From positions 1 through 46,718 of the forward strand of contig JAEDFU010000010.1 of NCBI GenBank assembly GCA_016297915.1: a stretch of 46,718 nt of DNA. Direction: 5' to 3'. The stretch's first letter is position 1, and the number at the start of each line of letters is the position of its first letter. This stretch comes from Clostridia bacterium. GTDB lineage: Bacteria > Bacillota > Clostridia > Christensenellales > UBA1242. The translations under genes and the position numbers were made by a program. The notes under the pieces were generated by a model. The model had not been told where the DNA came from and searched no databases. It saw nothing but the letters and a program-made list of their open reading frames with translations. Below, piece by piece: positions 14,733 through 24,182 of this stretch.

Positions 14733-17700
14733 TTAAAAATTAATTTCAAATTTAAGTGTTAAGTTTGAGTCAAGACTAGTCAACATCAAATCATAATCAA
14801 TATTCAAATTAAGTGTCAAAATTTCCTTAATAAGTTTGCCATTGTCATCAAGAACATAGTCAACCTTAACATTGTCAAGTTTAAATATTTTCCAAGTTTC
14901 CTTGTTTAGTAGCACTTCGTTAATAAGTTTATTAAAGTCTACACTTTCAATTTCCTTTGGCAATTCAATATTTTCAAGTAGCTTGTTGTAATCTGTATCC
15001 TTGCCGTAATTTCCAAAAATCATAAGCGCCGTTGTAACGCTCTCAAACAAAGTCTTGTTGTCTCCATCTACAAAGGTTGCAACAAATTTATTTACATCAG
15101 TTATCAACTGATTGTAATTAATCTCTTTGCCACCAAGATAGTCATCTACATAAGGAGTTAGGACATCTTTCATCTCACCTACAAGATCCGCATTTGATAT
15201 ATCAAGCCCCATAGCACTCATCAATGTAGTCGACACCATATCAATTATAGTATCTTTGTAAGTTGTTACAACTTCCTTAACTCTCTCGTCGATAGTTTTT
15301 TCTACATTTGTAAGTTTAATAATAACCGACATAATTTCAAGTTGAGTATCAAATGAACCCTGCATACTCTCATGTTCTTGTTCCAAAGCTCTCAAATATT
15401 CGCTATATTTAGTTGCAATGGCATTGATATGTTTTTGCACTCCGTCTAATATTTCATCACTAGTTGTCACTTTGCCAAGAATAATACTATCAACAAATGA
15501 ACAAGCAGATCTAAGCACACTCATTACTTCACTAGCTTTGCCACTATAATTATCTACACCAATCCAATTATCAAACGCATCAGTAAGCAAAGTTAATGTT
15601 CCATTGTTGTATGCATCCACATACTCGTCCTTAGCTACACCAAGTCTATTTGCAATGTCTTCAACAAGAGTTGCATAATCAATTTGTTCACCTTGGCTCA
15701 CATTGAACGCATCATAAATGATTTGAGCAATATCAGATACCGCATTTGTAATCTTGGAGTCAAGACCAAGGTAAAAGTCACCATCAGTAATTTGACCAAT
15801 ATACAAGCTTGCATACAACTCTTCGTCTACAAAACTAAGGTCGCTATAATTTCCAGTAGCCAAGTCCTCGTATGTTTTGCCCACAAATTCTGACAAATCA
15901 TAGATTGTCGAACTATTAACAAGCAATCTTTTGCCTTCTTTTTCTACTATAGCAACCACTTGCTTAACAAAAACTTCTGAAGCTGTAGTATCTGTATAGT
16001 AAGCAAGGTAGTCACCTACTTGAACATCCGCAAAAGCCCTTGGTGCAACGACAATTTGAGTATAATATGGATACAAATTTTCAAATCCACCGCCAGTCTT
16101 TCTATAGATTTTCGAACCCTCAGGACACTCAATAGTGCCAAGCATGTCAATCATTGTCTCTACAGTACTCTTAATGCCGTTTTCGGCATCTCCGTCTGAA
16201 TAAATACCCTTGTAGAACTCAATAAGCATCTTGATAGTTGGAGTTATAGCTATCTCTTGAAGTCCATAATATTGTTTTTCGTCAAGCTCAACAATAACTT
16301 CATCCATTTTTCTCAAATTGTTAACGATGCCGTTTAAAAATTCTCTTCTCAACTCTTTGGTGCTCAAATCTGTTGCATTTTCAAATGCCTCGACAATTCC
16401 TGCCATGTTATCAAAATATTTTTGAACCAAAGCATCAGACCCTTCAACTTTTGGATCATCAATCTTGTAGTAGTGGAAAGTTCCAGTTATCTCACCAGTA
16501 TCAATATTTTCAAATTTATCATCAATTTTCCAACAAACATTGCCATTTGCACATGCTTCATCGTAGTCTGTTGTTATATAATCAGGTTTAATCTCTACAA
16601 ATTTGCTTATATTTTTTACAAGTTTAGAAATTGTATTTTTGTCATTTGCGTTAATGCCGTCAACTAGTACATTAAGTTCATTCTTAACTGCATCCTTAAG
16701 CTCAGTTTTTTGCAATATTTTGTTAATCTCGGTCAAATTCTCTTTGATAAATGGAATAGTTGGCATAGACTTTCTAAGACCTTTTACCAATTTGTCCATT
16801 TCAAATTTCAACTTTGGAAGTGTTACGCCATTGTCTTGCAAATAAAACATATCCATAATTACTTGTGAGAACATTTCGGCATAGTACTCATCATCCTCAG
16901 TTAGTAGCAAATCGTTGATAACAACATCATATACTTTTTCGACTGTTATACTGCCAAGCATCTCTTTGATAGGCTCAACACTCAAGCCTAGATTTGCACT
17001 CAAATTTGTATCTGCAGATGCAATGTCTGATGCACTAATTGAACTTACACTATTAACCACCCAATTAATTATAGCTTTGTATAAGCCTACATAATCTGAG
17101 TTGAGAGTGATTAAATCCCCCATAGTTCCATTCAAAATAGCAGACTTGCCAATATTTACATTCAATGAGTTTGCAAAATCCTCTAGAGTCAACTCTGTGC
17201 AATTGAACATTTGCATAATGGTTTTCATATCCATTGAAGTTGCAACATCATGGATTTCGCCACTTGGATATGTTGGATTTTCCCAAACAATATTGCCACC
17301 CGTAAACATAAATGGCTCGCCAGGAGTAGCTGTAGACTCATCACAATATGCTCTTATGCAGTAATCAATGCCAAATGCTCTAAACCAACCGTCGTTAGTA
17401 GCACATGCGTTGTGGTTTAAGTCGGCTGAATTTTCAAATTTTTTCTCAAAATAGTAAACGCCATTTTCGTACTTGTATATCTTATATCCCTTAAGATCAT
17501 TCACTCTTGACACACAGAAGTTTAGTAAGTTTTCTCTAACCTCGGCACTCTGACCCAAGTATTTAACAAGTGCATCAAAATCAATCTTTAGACTACTCGA
17601 CTTGATAGTTTCGCTATTGTAATCTGCCAAAAAACTATTAAGTAGTGCTATCATGTCCGCCTTTTTGTCAACTACTTGCAAACTAAATGTATACTCTTTG

Positions 17701-17990
17701 CCATTATAAGTAATCTTAATTTCTTTGTCACCAGCAGTAGTCATGTCTGGCAATGCATCCAACATATCTTGAGTAACTTTGACCTTAGTAGTTGTATTGT
17801 CACTCCAAGTAAATTCCAATTCAAGATTTGTCAAATCTAGAGTTGAGTCAATGTCATATTCTTCTTCTGCCCCAACAACCTTGTACGAAACAATCTTTTT
17901 GGTTGATCCACCGTCATCGCCACAGCCAACAAGACCCAGAGCAGATGACAAAGCCAATACAGATGCTATAATTTTTGAACCTTTTTTCAT
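14733..17990 (-). CDS. Large Ig-like lipoprotein, unknown function
   Basis: The N-terminus MKKGSKIIASVLALSSALGL leads into the lipobox LVGCG, so this is a lipid-anchored extracellular protein of 1085 residues. Residues about 35-115 are a Big-type immunoglobulin-like domain (VVGAEEEYDIDSTLDLTNLEL ... KEIKITYNGKEYTFSLQVV). The rest is a long, mostly helical region with many D, N, L and I residues and no recognised motif. The message carries ATG AAA ATG; the second ATG (17990) is chosen because GAGGAG is 8 bases upstream of it but only 2 from the first (17996). It has its own promoter and a terminator before the ABC genes. A binding or adhesion role is only a guess. Confidence 0.8.
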   Translation of the reverse strand: MKKGSKIIASVLALSSALGLVGCGDDGGSTKKIVSYKVVGAEEEYDIDSTLDLTNLELEFTWSDNTTTKVKVTQDMLDALPDMTTAGDKEIKITYNGKEYTFSLQVVDKKADMIALLNSFLADYNSETIKSSSLKIDFDALVKYLGQSAEVRENLLNFCVSRVNDLKGYKIYKYENGVYYFEKKFENSADLNHNACATNDGWFRAFGIDYCIRAYCDESTATPGEPFMFTGGNIVWENPTYPSGEIHDVATSMDMKTIMQMFNCTELTLEDFANSLNVNIGKSAILNGTMGDLITLNSDYVGLYKAIINWVVNSVSSISASDIASADTNLSANLGLSVEPIKEMLGSITVEKVYDVVINDLLLTEDDEYYAEMFSQVIMDMFYLQDNGVTLPKLKFEMDKLVKGLRKSMPTIPFIKENLTEINKILQKTELKDAVKNELNVLVDGINANDKNTISKLVKNISKFVEIKPDYITTDYDEACANGNVCWKIDDKFENIDTGEITGTFHYYKIDDPKVEGSDALVQKYFDNMAGIVEAFENATDLSTKELRREFLNGIVNNLRKMDEVIVELDEKQYYGLQEIAITPTIKMLIEFYKGIYSDGDAENGIKSTVETMIDMLGTIECPEGSKIYRKTGGGFENLYPYYTQIVVAPRAFADVQVGDYLAYYTDTTASEVFVKQVVAIVEKEGKRLLVNSSTIYDLSEFVGKTYEDLATGNYSDLSFVDEELYASLYIGQITDGDFYLGLDSKITNAVSDIAQIIYDAFNVSQGEQIDYATLVEDIANRLGVAKDEYVDAYNNGTLTLLTDAFDNWIGVDNYSGKASEVMSVLRSACSFVDSIILGKVTTSDEILDGVQKHINAIATKYSEYLRALEQEHESMQGSFDTQLEIMSVIIKLTNVEKTIDERVKEVVTTYKDTIIDMVSTTLMSAMGLDISNADLVGEMKDVLTPYVDDYLGGKEINYNQLITDVNKFVATFVDGDNKTLFESVTTALMIFGNYGKDTDYNKLLENIELPKEIESVDFNKLINEVLLNKETWKIFKLDNVKVDYVLDDNGKLIKEILTLNLNIDYDLMLTSLDSNLTLKFEINF

Positions 17991-18034
17991 TTTCATTTCT
18001 CCTCAATCGATATAAGATAAATTATCTCAATTTA

Positions 18035-18062
18035 AGTATACCTCTCCCTAGAAAAAAGTCAA
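18035..18062 (-). promoter_or_regulatory. Promoter of the large lipoprotein
   Basis: Minus strand: TTGACT (18062-18057), 16 bases, TATACT (18040-18035). The leader contains the small palindrome AGATAAATTATCT, a possible operator. Confidence 0.65.
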
Positions 18063-18084
18063 GCAAAAAATCCCATAAATGCGA

Positions 18085-18136
18085 CAAAAAAACACTCGCT
18101 TGGCATGTAATTTTTTACATATTCTGCGAGTGTAAT
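18085..18136 (-). terminator. Bidirectional terminator after the gene at 18140
   Basis: ACACTCGC (18092-18099) pairs with GCGAGTGT (18126-18133); inside, ATGTAA pairs with TTACAT. A run of seven A on the left gives a T-run on the minus strand, just after the stop at 18140. Confidence 0.8.
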
Positions 18137-18139
18137 TTT

Positions 18140-18508
18140 TTAGTCTCTGCTAATTTCTTTGTCGTCGAGTTGAATACCCGGATTTTTGATGTACTTATTT
18201 CCAAAGCCATCAAAGAAAATCTCTTCGACATCTTTTGCCTTAATTACGCCATCTTCAACGAACAAATCCAAATATGGAACTCCGTCAATTGCAATCATAT
18301 TATTGCGGCCAAAACCCTTGACAAGCAAGTAACTCTCAATGGTCTTATCTGCAAAAGTGCCGTCATCGTTTCTCAAAGTATAAGTTCTAGTAACTTTGAG
18401 CTTTCCCAAGTTTCCAATCAACTTGTCAACACCACTATAAATTTTGAGTCTTGGAGAATTCATTCTTAGCACATAGTAATTAAGTATGTCTTGATCTGTT
18501 AATTTCAT
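18140..18508 (-). CDS. Small hypothetical protein
   Basis: I do not recognise this 122-residue protein. It begins MKLTDQDILNYYVLRMNSPR at ATG 18508; the frame continues to 18607, but that extension is AT-rich and lacks a ribosome-binding site. Upstream of the ATG is only a weak GGGG about 10 bases away. The protein looks soluble and beta-rich, with YTLRNDDGTFADKTIESYLL and KGFGRNNMIAIDGVPYLDLF, ending in an acidic tail. It is followed by a strong terminator and lies divergent to the gene at 18715. Confidence 0.65.
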   Translation of the reverse strand: MKLTDQDILNYYVLRMNSPRLKIYSGVDKLIGNLGKLKVTRTYTLRNDDGTFADKTIESYLLVKGFGRNNMIAIDGVPYLDLFVEDGVIKAKDVEEIFFDGFGNKYIKNPGIQLDDKEISRD

Positions 18509-18653
18509 AATATTTTTACCCCATTTGTTATTTTGCAAAAAGATATTAACACAAGTAATTCCAAAAATCAATACCCATTTGCAAAAAAAATTTGAAATTT
18601 GGAGCAAATTTAAGCACTAAAAAATAAATTTCTATTAAATTTTGACTTTGGTA

Positions 18654-18682
18654 TTGAAAACCCACACTAGGTATGCTAAAAT
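18654..18682 (+). promoter_or_regulatory. Promoter of the orphan gene at 18715
   Basis: TTGAAA (18654-18659), 17 bases, TAAAAT (18677-18682) with extended TGC. It is the same box pair and spacing as the smpB promoter. Predicted start near 18689. Confidence 0.75.
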
Positions 18683-18714
18683 TATCTTGTAGATGAAATA
18701 GTGAGGTGGAAACT

Positions 18715-19428
18715 ATGAAAAAGTCAAATGTGGATATTCAGAGCGAAAATACAATTCTTCTTGCACTTGCAATTGCCGACGGCTACTTGCCTTTGTCCCA
18801 AAAAGAGTACAAGGATTTATTCAAAAAGCGTATGGAACTCAGTGGCACCAAAAGTTACAAGGAATCTTGCAAGTTTGCACTTGGTGGCATGCCAAATTAC
18901 TCAAACGAAAATGCAGTTATTTGCGGTAGACTAACACTTGTTGGCAAGGATAATGATTATTTGGACATAATGCTTGGCAACAACGAACAGATTGTAGACG
19001 ACTATAATAATGTTGCAGTAAGCCTTGTTGACAAATTTAATAGCAACAATAATATTACAAACATCGACTCAAATATGGTTGCTAAAAATAAACAATCTTT
19101 GTATCAATATCTCGACACAATCGTTCTTCCTAAACTTGTGTCCGATAGACTTGAGTTACTTGGCAATCCTGAGAGTCAAAATATCCTATCTTACATTCGT
19201 GACAAAAATCTTGTTGACACACTTTTTGAATACAAGTTTGATGCATTTAGACACTATACATATTGTCACACCAAAACAGACGAGAGATATTACGCTCTTG
19301 TTCACGGCGAATTTGATGCAGTGATTGATATGTACGATAGTCTACTTCACGCATACGATAGAGAGGATGTGGACACAAGATCAATTTGTCCAAACACCAT
19401 TGACTTTGATAGAGATAATAGAAGATAA
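18715..19428 (+). CDS. Hypothetical soluble protein
   Basis: This is one of only two protein genes on the plus strand and has its own promoter and terminator. The 237 residues start at ATG 18715 with GAGGTGG 5 bases upstream; a GTG at 18706 lies inside that site and is rejected. The sequence begins MKKSNVDIQSENTILLALAI, has no signal peptide or membrane segment, and is mostly helical with an aromatic, acidic C-terminal part (FDAFRHYTYCHTKTDERYYA). I do not recognise a family and assign no function. Confidence 0.7.
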   Translation: MKKSNVDIQSENTILLALAIADGYLPLSQKEYKDLFKKRMELSGTKSYKESCKFALGGMPNYSNENAVICGRLTLVGKDNDYLDIMLGNNEQIVDDYNNVAVSLVDKFNSNNNITNIDSNMVAKNKQSLYQYLDTIVLPKLVSDRLELLGNPESQNILSYIRDKNLVDTLFEYKFDAFRHYTYCHTKTDERYYALVHGEFDAVIDMYDSLLHAYDREDVDTRSICPNTIDFDRDNRR

Positions 19429-19469
19429 TTCTTTTTCAAATCCAACAAAACTATAACTATATTTTAGAC

Positions 19470-19502
19470 AAAAAATGAGATGACGCATTCATCTCATTTT
19501 TT
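19470..19502 (+). terminator. Terminator after the orphan gene
   Basis: AAAAAATGAGATGA and TCATCTCATTTTTT form a perfect 14-base stem with a 5-base loop. Stem and U-tail overlap, so it can work on both strands. Confidence 0.85.
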
Positions 19503-19573
19503 ATTTCCGAAATCATAATCTACCAAGCGTCCCAATTCAAGCGATTGCATTTGTCAAAAAATCCAAAATTACA

Positions 19574-19598
19574 CTAAGCTTAATTTTTGTAAGTTTAG
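19574..19598. terminator. Weak hairpin downstream of rnr
   Basis: CTAAGCTTA and TAAGTTTAG form a 9-base stem with one G-T pair and a 7-base loop. It is followed by GTTTTTTG on the plus strand and a looser T-rich stretch on the minus strand. It could be the rnr terminator. Confidence 0.4.
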
Positions 19599-19661
19599 GT
19601 TTTTTGTTTTTGAATGCAATTTAATCTTTTTGATTACAAATAACTCGACATACTTTTGCTA

Positions 19662-21881
19662 TCAAACCAATTCAAAATCAATCTCTCTAGATAGTATATC
19701 TGCTCTCACGCTCTTAACTTTGATTTTGTCACCAATTGTGTATAAGTGATTATAACCCTTTAGGCAAAATCTATCTTCAAAGTACTCATATTGATCTTGT
19801 GGCAAATTTTCAATTTTGATCATTCCCTCAACTGTATTGTCTAGTTCCACAAAGACTCCAAAGTTTGTAACACCACTAATAACTCCGTCAAAGGTCTCAC
19901 CAATATGATGAGTCATATAAAACGCTCTATACAAATCATCAACATCACGCTCAACACTCTCAGCGTTTCTCTCTGTCTCGGATGATTGAATTGAGGAGTA
20001 ACTTACAAATTCTTTGAGCAAAAGTTTTTCTCTATCGTCAATTTCACCTCTTAGATATTCTTTGATAATCCTATGAATAGTAAGGTCTGGATATCGCCTA
20101 ATTGGACTAGTAAAATGACAATACTTAGGACTAGCAAGACCATAGTGACCTATACACTCAGGATCGTACTTTGCTTTTTTCATACATCTCAAAGCAATCT
20201 TATTTAGCACATATTCACAAGGCTCACCCTCAATGCTCTCAAGCAAATTTTGAATATCTTTTGGCTCAGCATCTTCAGTATTAATATTATGTTTGACTCC
20301 AAAATTATTAACCATACCAACAAGATTTGCAATCTTGGAACTGTCAGGTTTCTCGTGTATTCTGTACACGAAAGGGATATTTTTTGACAGAAAGTGGGTA
20401 GCAATTGTCTCGTTCGCAGCAATCATGAACGATTCGATTAATTTGTGACTTTCATTATGTTCACGCTTTTTTAGATTAAGAACATCCCCCAAATCATTTA
20501 AGTAAACTTGAACCTCTGGGATATTAAATTCTATAGCACCTCTATCGTGTCGCTTGTGTTCGAGCTGAGATGCAAGTCCTCTCATAAGGAGCAATTCGTC
20601 AATAAGTTCTTGAGGTTGATCATGTGCTCCGTCAAACACTCTCTGAACTTCGGTGTATGTAAATCTCTTTTTGGAATTAATTATACTCTCACAGATTTTG
20701 TAATCAACAATATTGGCATTTTTGTCAAATTCCATAAAGCAACTAAGAGCAAGTCTGTCTACTCTTTCGTTTAGTGAACATATGCCGTTAGACAACTCTC
20801 TAGGTAGCATTGGCAAAACCAAATTAGGGAAGTACACACTAGTGCCTCGTTTGTACGCCTCTTTGTCAAAGACATTGTCTTTTTTGACATACTCACCAAC
20901 ATCGGCGATATGCACTCCAAGTATTCTATTGCCATTTTTGGCAATGTCAATTGATACAGCATCGTCTATATCCCTTGTGTCCTCACCGTCAATTGTGAAA
21001 CAAATATTCTTGGTGTAATCAAGTCTATTTGGATAGTCTGCTTTGTTTATACTCTCAGGCAAATACTTAGCACTCTCCTCAACCTTGTGAGGAAAATTAT
21101 CACTAAGACCATAGCTACGAATGATTGCCTTGACCTCAGTATCTATTTTGTTTGGCTCACCTAGTACTTCGACAATCTCACCGTCTGGGTTTCGCTTGCT
21201 AGCATAATATCTCGTAATCTTTACAACAACTTTTTCGCCGTCGTTTGCTCCATTCAATGACTTGAGCGGAACAGAAATATCTTTGCCAAACTTAACATCG
21301 TCAGCAGTGACATAAGCTATCTTTTTGACAATGTGCAAAAGTCCTACAATCCTAAGACTTCCCCTCTCCAAAATCTGGATAACCTTGCCTTCTTTTTTTC
21401 TGCCACCACTATCTCTGACTGAAACTACAACTCTATCGCCATGCATAGCGCCACCTAGTTCCCTCTCTGGAACAAAGATGTCATCCATTGTGATATCTGT
21501 AGGAATCAAAAAAGCATAACCTTTGGAAGTACCCTGAATTTTGCCCTCAACTTTTTTTACTTTTGAGGAAGATTTTTTGTCTTTTCTATTTAGGATATCA
21601 TAAGCCAAATCTATATTATTCTCTCTAGAATATGGCGACTTAGGCGCGTCAGCTTGAGGTGTTTTGATTCTTTCAAACTTTGCCTTGGAATCACTTTTGT
21701 CTTTGGTCACACATTTCAAATTTACTTTTTTGTCCCCAACAAGTCTATCAAGCGTCATCTTAATTAACTCGTACGGCTTATTATTAAGCACAGATAATTG
21801 GCTTATTATCATCTCATAACCAAGGTTGGCTAGTTTATTGTTTCTGATTTGAGAAACTATTAATTTGTCTAATTCTTCCAT
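19662..21881 (-). CDS. rnr: Ribonuclease R
   Basis: RNase R is a processive 3'-5' exoribonuclease of the RNB family that degrades structured RNA and mRNA freed by trans-translation. The start is ATG 21881 with AAAGGA upstream; the open frame to 21968 overlaps the secG terminator and is rejected. In the 739 residues I see an N-terminal winged-helix-like region (about 1-75), a K/S-rich linker, cold-shock domains (GTSKGYAFLIPTD ... MHGDRVVV), the RNB centre with DGEDTRDIDDAVSI (the conserved Asp cluster) and RDRGAIEFNIPE-type motifs, HYGLASPKYCHFTSPIRRYPDL, and a C-terminal S1 domain (FDGVISGVTNFGVFVELDNT). It follows secG as in many Bacillota, but smpB-ssrA is 14 kb away. Confidence 0.95.
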   Translation of the reverse strand: MEELDKLIVSQIRNNKLANLGYEMIISQLSVLNNKPYELIKMTLDRLVGDKKVNLKCVTKDKSDSKAKFERIKTPQADAPKSPYSRENNIDLAYDILNRKDKKSSSKVKKVEGKIQGTSKGYAFLIPTDITMDDIFVPERELGGAMHGDRVVVSVRDSGGRKKEGKVIQILERGSLRIVGLLHIVKKIAYVTADDVKFGKDISVPLKSLNGANDGEKVVVKITRYYASKRNPDGEIVEVLGEPNKIDTEVKAIIRSYGLSDNFPHKVEESAKYLPESINKADYPNRLDYTKNICFTIDGEDTRDIDDAVSIDIAKNGNRILGVHIADVGEYVKKDNVFDKEAYKRGTSVYFPNLVLPMLPRELSNGICSLNERVDRLALSCFMEFDKNANIVDYKICESIINSKKRFTYTEVQRVFDGAHDQPQELIDELLLMRGLASQLEHKRHDRGAIEFNIPEVQVYLNDLGDVLNLKKREHNESHKLIESFMIAANETIATHFLSKNIPFVYRIHEKPDSSKIANLVGMVNNFGVKHNINTEDAEPKDIQNLLESIEGEPCEYVLNKIALRCMKKAKYDPECIGHYGLASPKYCHFTSPIRRYPDLTIHRIIKEYLRGEIDDREKLLLKEFVSYSSIQSSETERNAESVERDVDDLYRAFYMTHHIGETFDGVISGVTNFGVFVELDNTVEGMIKIENLPQDQYEYFEDRFCLKGYNHLYTIGDKIKVKSVRADILSREIDFELV

Positions 21882-21925
21882 AAAATTCCTTTGTGAATTT
21901 AGTTTAATGTATTTAAAATTTAAGT

Positions 21926-21977
21926 CAAAAAAGGCTTTTTGAAAACGGAAAACATTGCTCTCCCCCAAAAAGCCTTT
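21926..21977 (-). terminator. Terminator between secG and rnr
   Basis: AAAGGCTTTTTG (21930-21941) pairs perfectly with CAAAAAGCCTTT (21966-21977) over a 24-base loop, followed by a T-run on the minus strand. rnr is therefore probably expressed by readthrough or from a weak promoter just after it (TTGACT, 16 bases, TAAACT). Confidence 0.8.
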
Positions 21978-21990
21978 CTTAATTTATTAA

Positions 21991-22293
21991 TTAACCAGCA
22001 AAGAAGTGTTCAATTACATAGAACGCAACTGTCAAAACAAGAATTACTACTGACGAGATTATTATAATCTTTTTTAGTCTACCCTCTTTGGTGTCGCCTT
22101 TGTTTTGAGCATAGTAACTATCGTTTGTACCAGTTATAACATTTCTGCCACCGTCTGGATTAGAAGGTTGGATAAGAACCGCTACAATTATTACAATTGA
22201 TGCTATTGCTGTAAGTATAAGAAGGATTGATCTAATAGTTGTAAGAGTCTTTGCCACTTCGGCAGATACATCTAGTAAATATCTAAAATTCAT
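21991..22293 (-). CDS. secG: Protein-export membrane protein SecG
   Basis: SecG is the small accessory subunit of the SecYEG translocon. The 100-residue protein starts at ATG 22293 with AAGGAGAC upstream. It has two membrane segments, IRSILLILTAIASIVIIVAVLIQ (about 20-42) and a C-terminal KKIIIISSVVILVLTVAFYV. Between them is the short loop rich in G, N and S that is typical of the family. It is followed by rnr, a common pairing. Confidence 0.9.
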   Translation of the reverse strand: MNFRYLLDVSAEVAKTLTTIRSILLILTAIASIVIIVAVLIQPSNPDGGRNVITGTNDSYYAQNKGDTKEGRLKKIIIISSVVILVLTVAFYVIEHFFAG

Positions 22294-22365
22294 ATTTGTC
22301 TCCTTAAATTTGGTTGTTTTCAAAACGCCCAAATATCTTTGATTTTTTCAATTCAAACTTGAATT

Positions 22366-22394
22366 ATTTTAACACAAAATTTTTCGCTTGGCAA
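22366..22394 (-). promoter_or_regulatory. Promoter of secG
   Basis: Minus strand: TTGCCA (22394-22389), 17 bases, TAAAAT (22371-22366) with extended TGT. It separates secG from the upstream glycolytic genes. Confidence 0.7.
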
Positions 22395-22404
22395 TAATTA
22401 TTTG

Positions 22405-22641
22405 CTAAATTGACATATATAATACGCCAGCTATCAAAAAAATCATTGAAATCCAGAACAAAAACCAATTATTTATAAGCATGCCTTTGTTTTTGCCTTT
22501 GGAACACGCCACAAAAGTAAGCAGAGCTGCGACAATCAAGGCAATACCTACTGAGTATCTAACCTTGTTGTCAACATTTCTAACACATGTATTATAAAAG
22601 TTGTTCCATAAATTTTGCAGTGCTCCAAGAAGTAAATTCAT
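22405..22641 (-). CDS. Small two-helix membrane protein
   Basis: The 78-residue protein has two hydrophobic segments, VRYSVGIALIVAALLTFVAC (about 27-46) and WFLFWISMIFLIAGVLYMSI at the C-terminus, with a short basic loop KGKNKG between them. The first segment is preceded by NVDNK. There is no lipobox context and no recognised family. ATG has AAAGGA about 9 bases upstream. It lies 32 bases after gpmI and before secG, so it is probably the last gene of the pgk-tpiA-gpmI operon. Confidence 0.65.
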   Translation of the reverse strand: MNLLLGALQNLWNNFYNTCVRNVDNKVRYSVGIALIVAALLTFVACSKGKNKGMLINNWFLFWISMIFLIAGVLYMSI

Positions 22642-22673
22642 AAATACTTTTTCCTTTGATATTTTTAATTATC

Positions 22674-24182
22674 TTATTTGATAATGCTTTCGCCAGTCAT
22701 CTCTGCGGGTTTTTCTAGCCCCAATATTTGTAGCATTGTAGGAGCTACATCACAGAGTGCTCTATTGTCTTTGAGTTCTGCACCCTTGTAATCATCTCCA
22801 ATCACACTAAACTTAACCAAATTGGTTGTATGAGATGTACATGGAGAACCGTCGTCAAATGTCATCATTTCGGCATTGCCATGGTCAGCTGTTAGAAGTG
22901 TAACACCCCCAACCTCAAGCACACGACTAACAAATTTGTTTACGCATGTATCAACTGTTTCAACCGCAGTAACTGTTGCATTAAATACCCCAGTGTGACC
23001 AACCATGTCACAGTTTGCAAAGTTAAGAATAATTACATCATACTTGCCTACAGCATCAACAGCTTTTTCGGTTACTTCGTATGCACTCATCTCAGGTTGC
23101 AAGTCATATGTTGCAACTTTTGGCGATGGAATTAGTATTCTATCCTCATTTTTGTTTGGAGTCTCAACTCCTCCATTGAAAAAGAATGTTACATGAGCGT
23201 ATTTTTCGGTCTCGGCAATACGCAACTGATTAAGCCCCTTATCAGCCAAGTACTCACCCAAAGTATTCTTGATATCCTTTGGAGGGAAAGCTGTATGAAT
23301 ATTCTTGAGAGTTGCGTCGTACTCGGTCATGCCAACATAATAAATATCTTTTTTGATTCTTGCAAAACAATCAAAGTCCTCATCCAAAATAGCATGAGAT
23401 ATTTGTCTTGCTCTATCCGATCTAAAGTTATAAAAAATCACGCTGTCGCCGTCTTTGACGCCATTGTAGCCATCAATAATACTAGACTCTACAAACTCGT
23501 CCGTAATGCCTTTTTTGTAACTAGAAGCAATTGCACTTTCAGCACTTGCAAATCTTGTTCCAACTCCATTAAACACGCAATTATAGCCCTTTTCGACTCT
23601 ATCCCAACGCTTGTCTCTATCCATATAATAGTATCTTCCGACAATCGTTGCAAGTTTGCCAAGCCCCAAGGCTTTGAGTTTGTCCTCAGTCATCTTAATA
23701 AACTTAATTCCGCTATCAGGAGGAACATCACGACCGTCAGTTATTGCGTGAACATATACATTTTTTACACCATATTTTTTTGCCATATCAAGCAAAGCAA
23801 ACAAGTGATTTATTGAGCTATGCACACCACCAGTGGAAATAAGCCCCACCAAATGAAGTGAATTTTTCTCAGACAAATTTTCCATAGCGTTTTTGAGCAC
23901 TGTGTTTTTGAAAAACTCACCATCCTCAATAGCCTTATCAATCATTGTAATATCTTGATAAACCACTCTACCAGCACCCAAATTCAAGTGCCCAACTTCA
24001 CTATTCCCCATTTGTCCCTCTGGCAAACCTACTGCTCTGCCAGATGCATTTATTAGAGTTGTAGGATATGTGCTCCAAAATCTGTCTAGATTTGGAGTTT
24101 CCGCAAAGGCAACTGCATTGCCTTCTTTTTTTTCGCTATATCCGCAACCATCCATAATAACTAGTGCTACTGTTTTTTTCAT
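22674..24182 (-). CDS. gpmI: 2,3-bisphosphoglycerate-independent phosphoglycerate mutase
   Basis: This enzyme interconverts 3- and 2-phosphoglycerate in glycolysis using two Mn ions and a phosphoserine. The 502 residues are full length. Visible signatures are MDGCGYSEKKEGNAV at the start, MGNSEVGHLNLGAGR with the nucleophilic Ser near residue 62, the block HAITDGRDVPP, and the metal-binding C-terminal motifs NFANCDMVGHTG and LLTADHGNAE. Its ATG overlaps the tpiA stop as ATGA (4 bases), which implies coupled translation in the pgk-tpiA-gpmI operon. Confidence 0.97.
   Translation of the reverse strand: MKKTVALVIMDGCGYSEKKEGNAVAFAETPNLDRFWSTYPTTLINASGRAVGLPEGQMGNSEVGHLNLGAGRVVYQDITMIDKAIEDGEFFKNTVLKNAMENLSEKNSLHLVGLISTGGVHSSINHLFALLDMAKKYGVKNVYVHAITDGRDVPPDSGIKFIKMTEDKLKALGLGKLATIVGRYYYMDRDKRWDRVEKGYNCVFNGVGTRFASAESAIASSYKKGITDEFVESSIIDGYNGVKDGDSVIFYNFRSDRARQISHAILDEDFDCFARIKKDIYYVGMTEYDATLKNIHTAFPPKDIKNTLGEYLADKGLNQLRIAETEKYAHVTFFFNGGVETPNKNEDRILIPSPKVATYDLQPEMSAYEVTEKAVDAVGKYDVIILNFANCDMVGHTGVFNATVTAVETVDTCVNKFVSRVLEVGGVTLLTADHGNAEMMTFDDGSPCTSHTTNLVKFSVIGDDYKGAELKDNRALCDVAPTMLQILGLEKPAEMTGESIIK

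Noticed and set aside
23193..23816. 207-codon frame opposite gpmI
   Set aside because: It is antisense to a conserved enzyme gene, its translation has no recognisable motif, and there is no ribosome-binding site.
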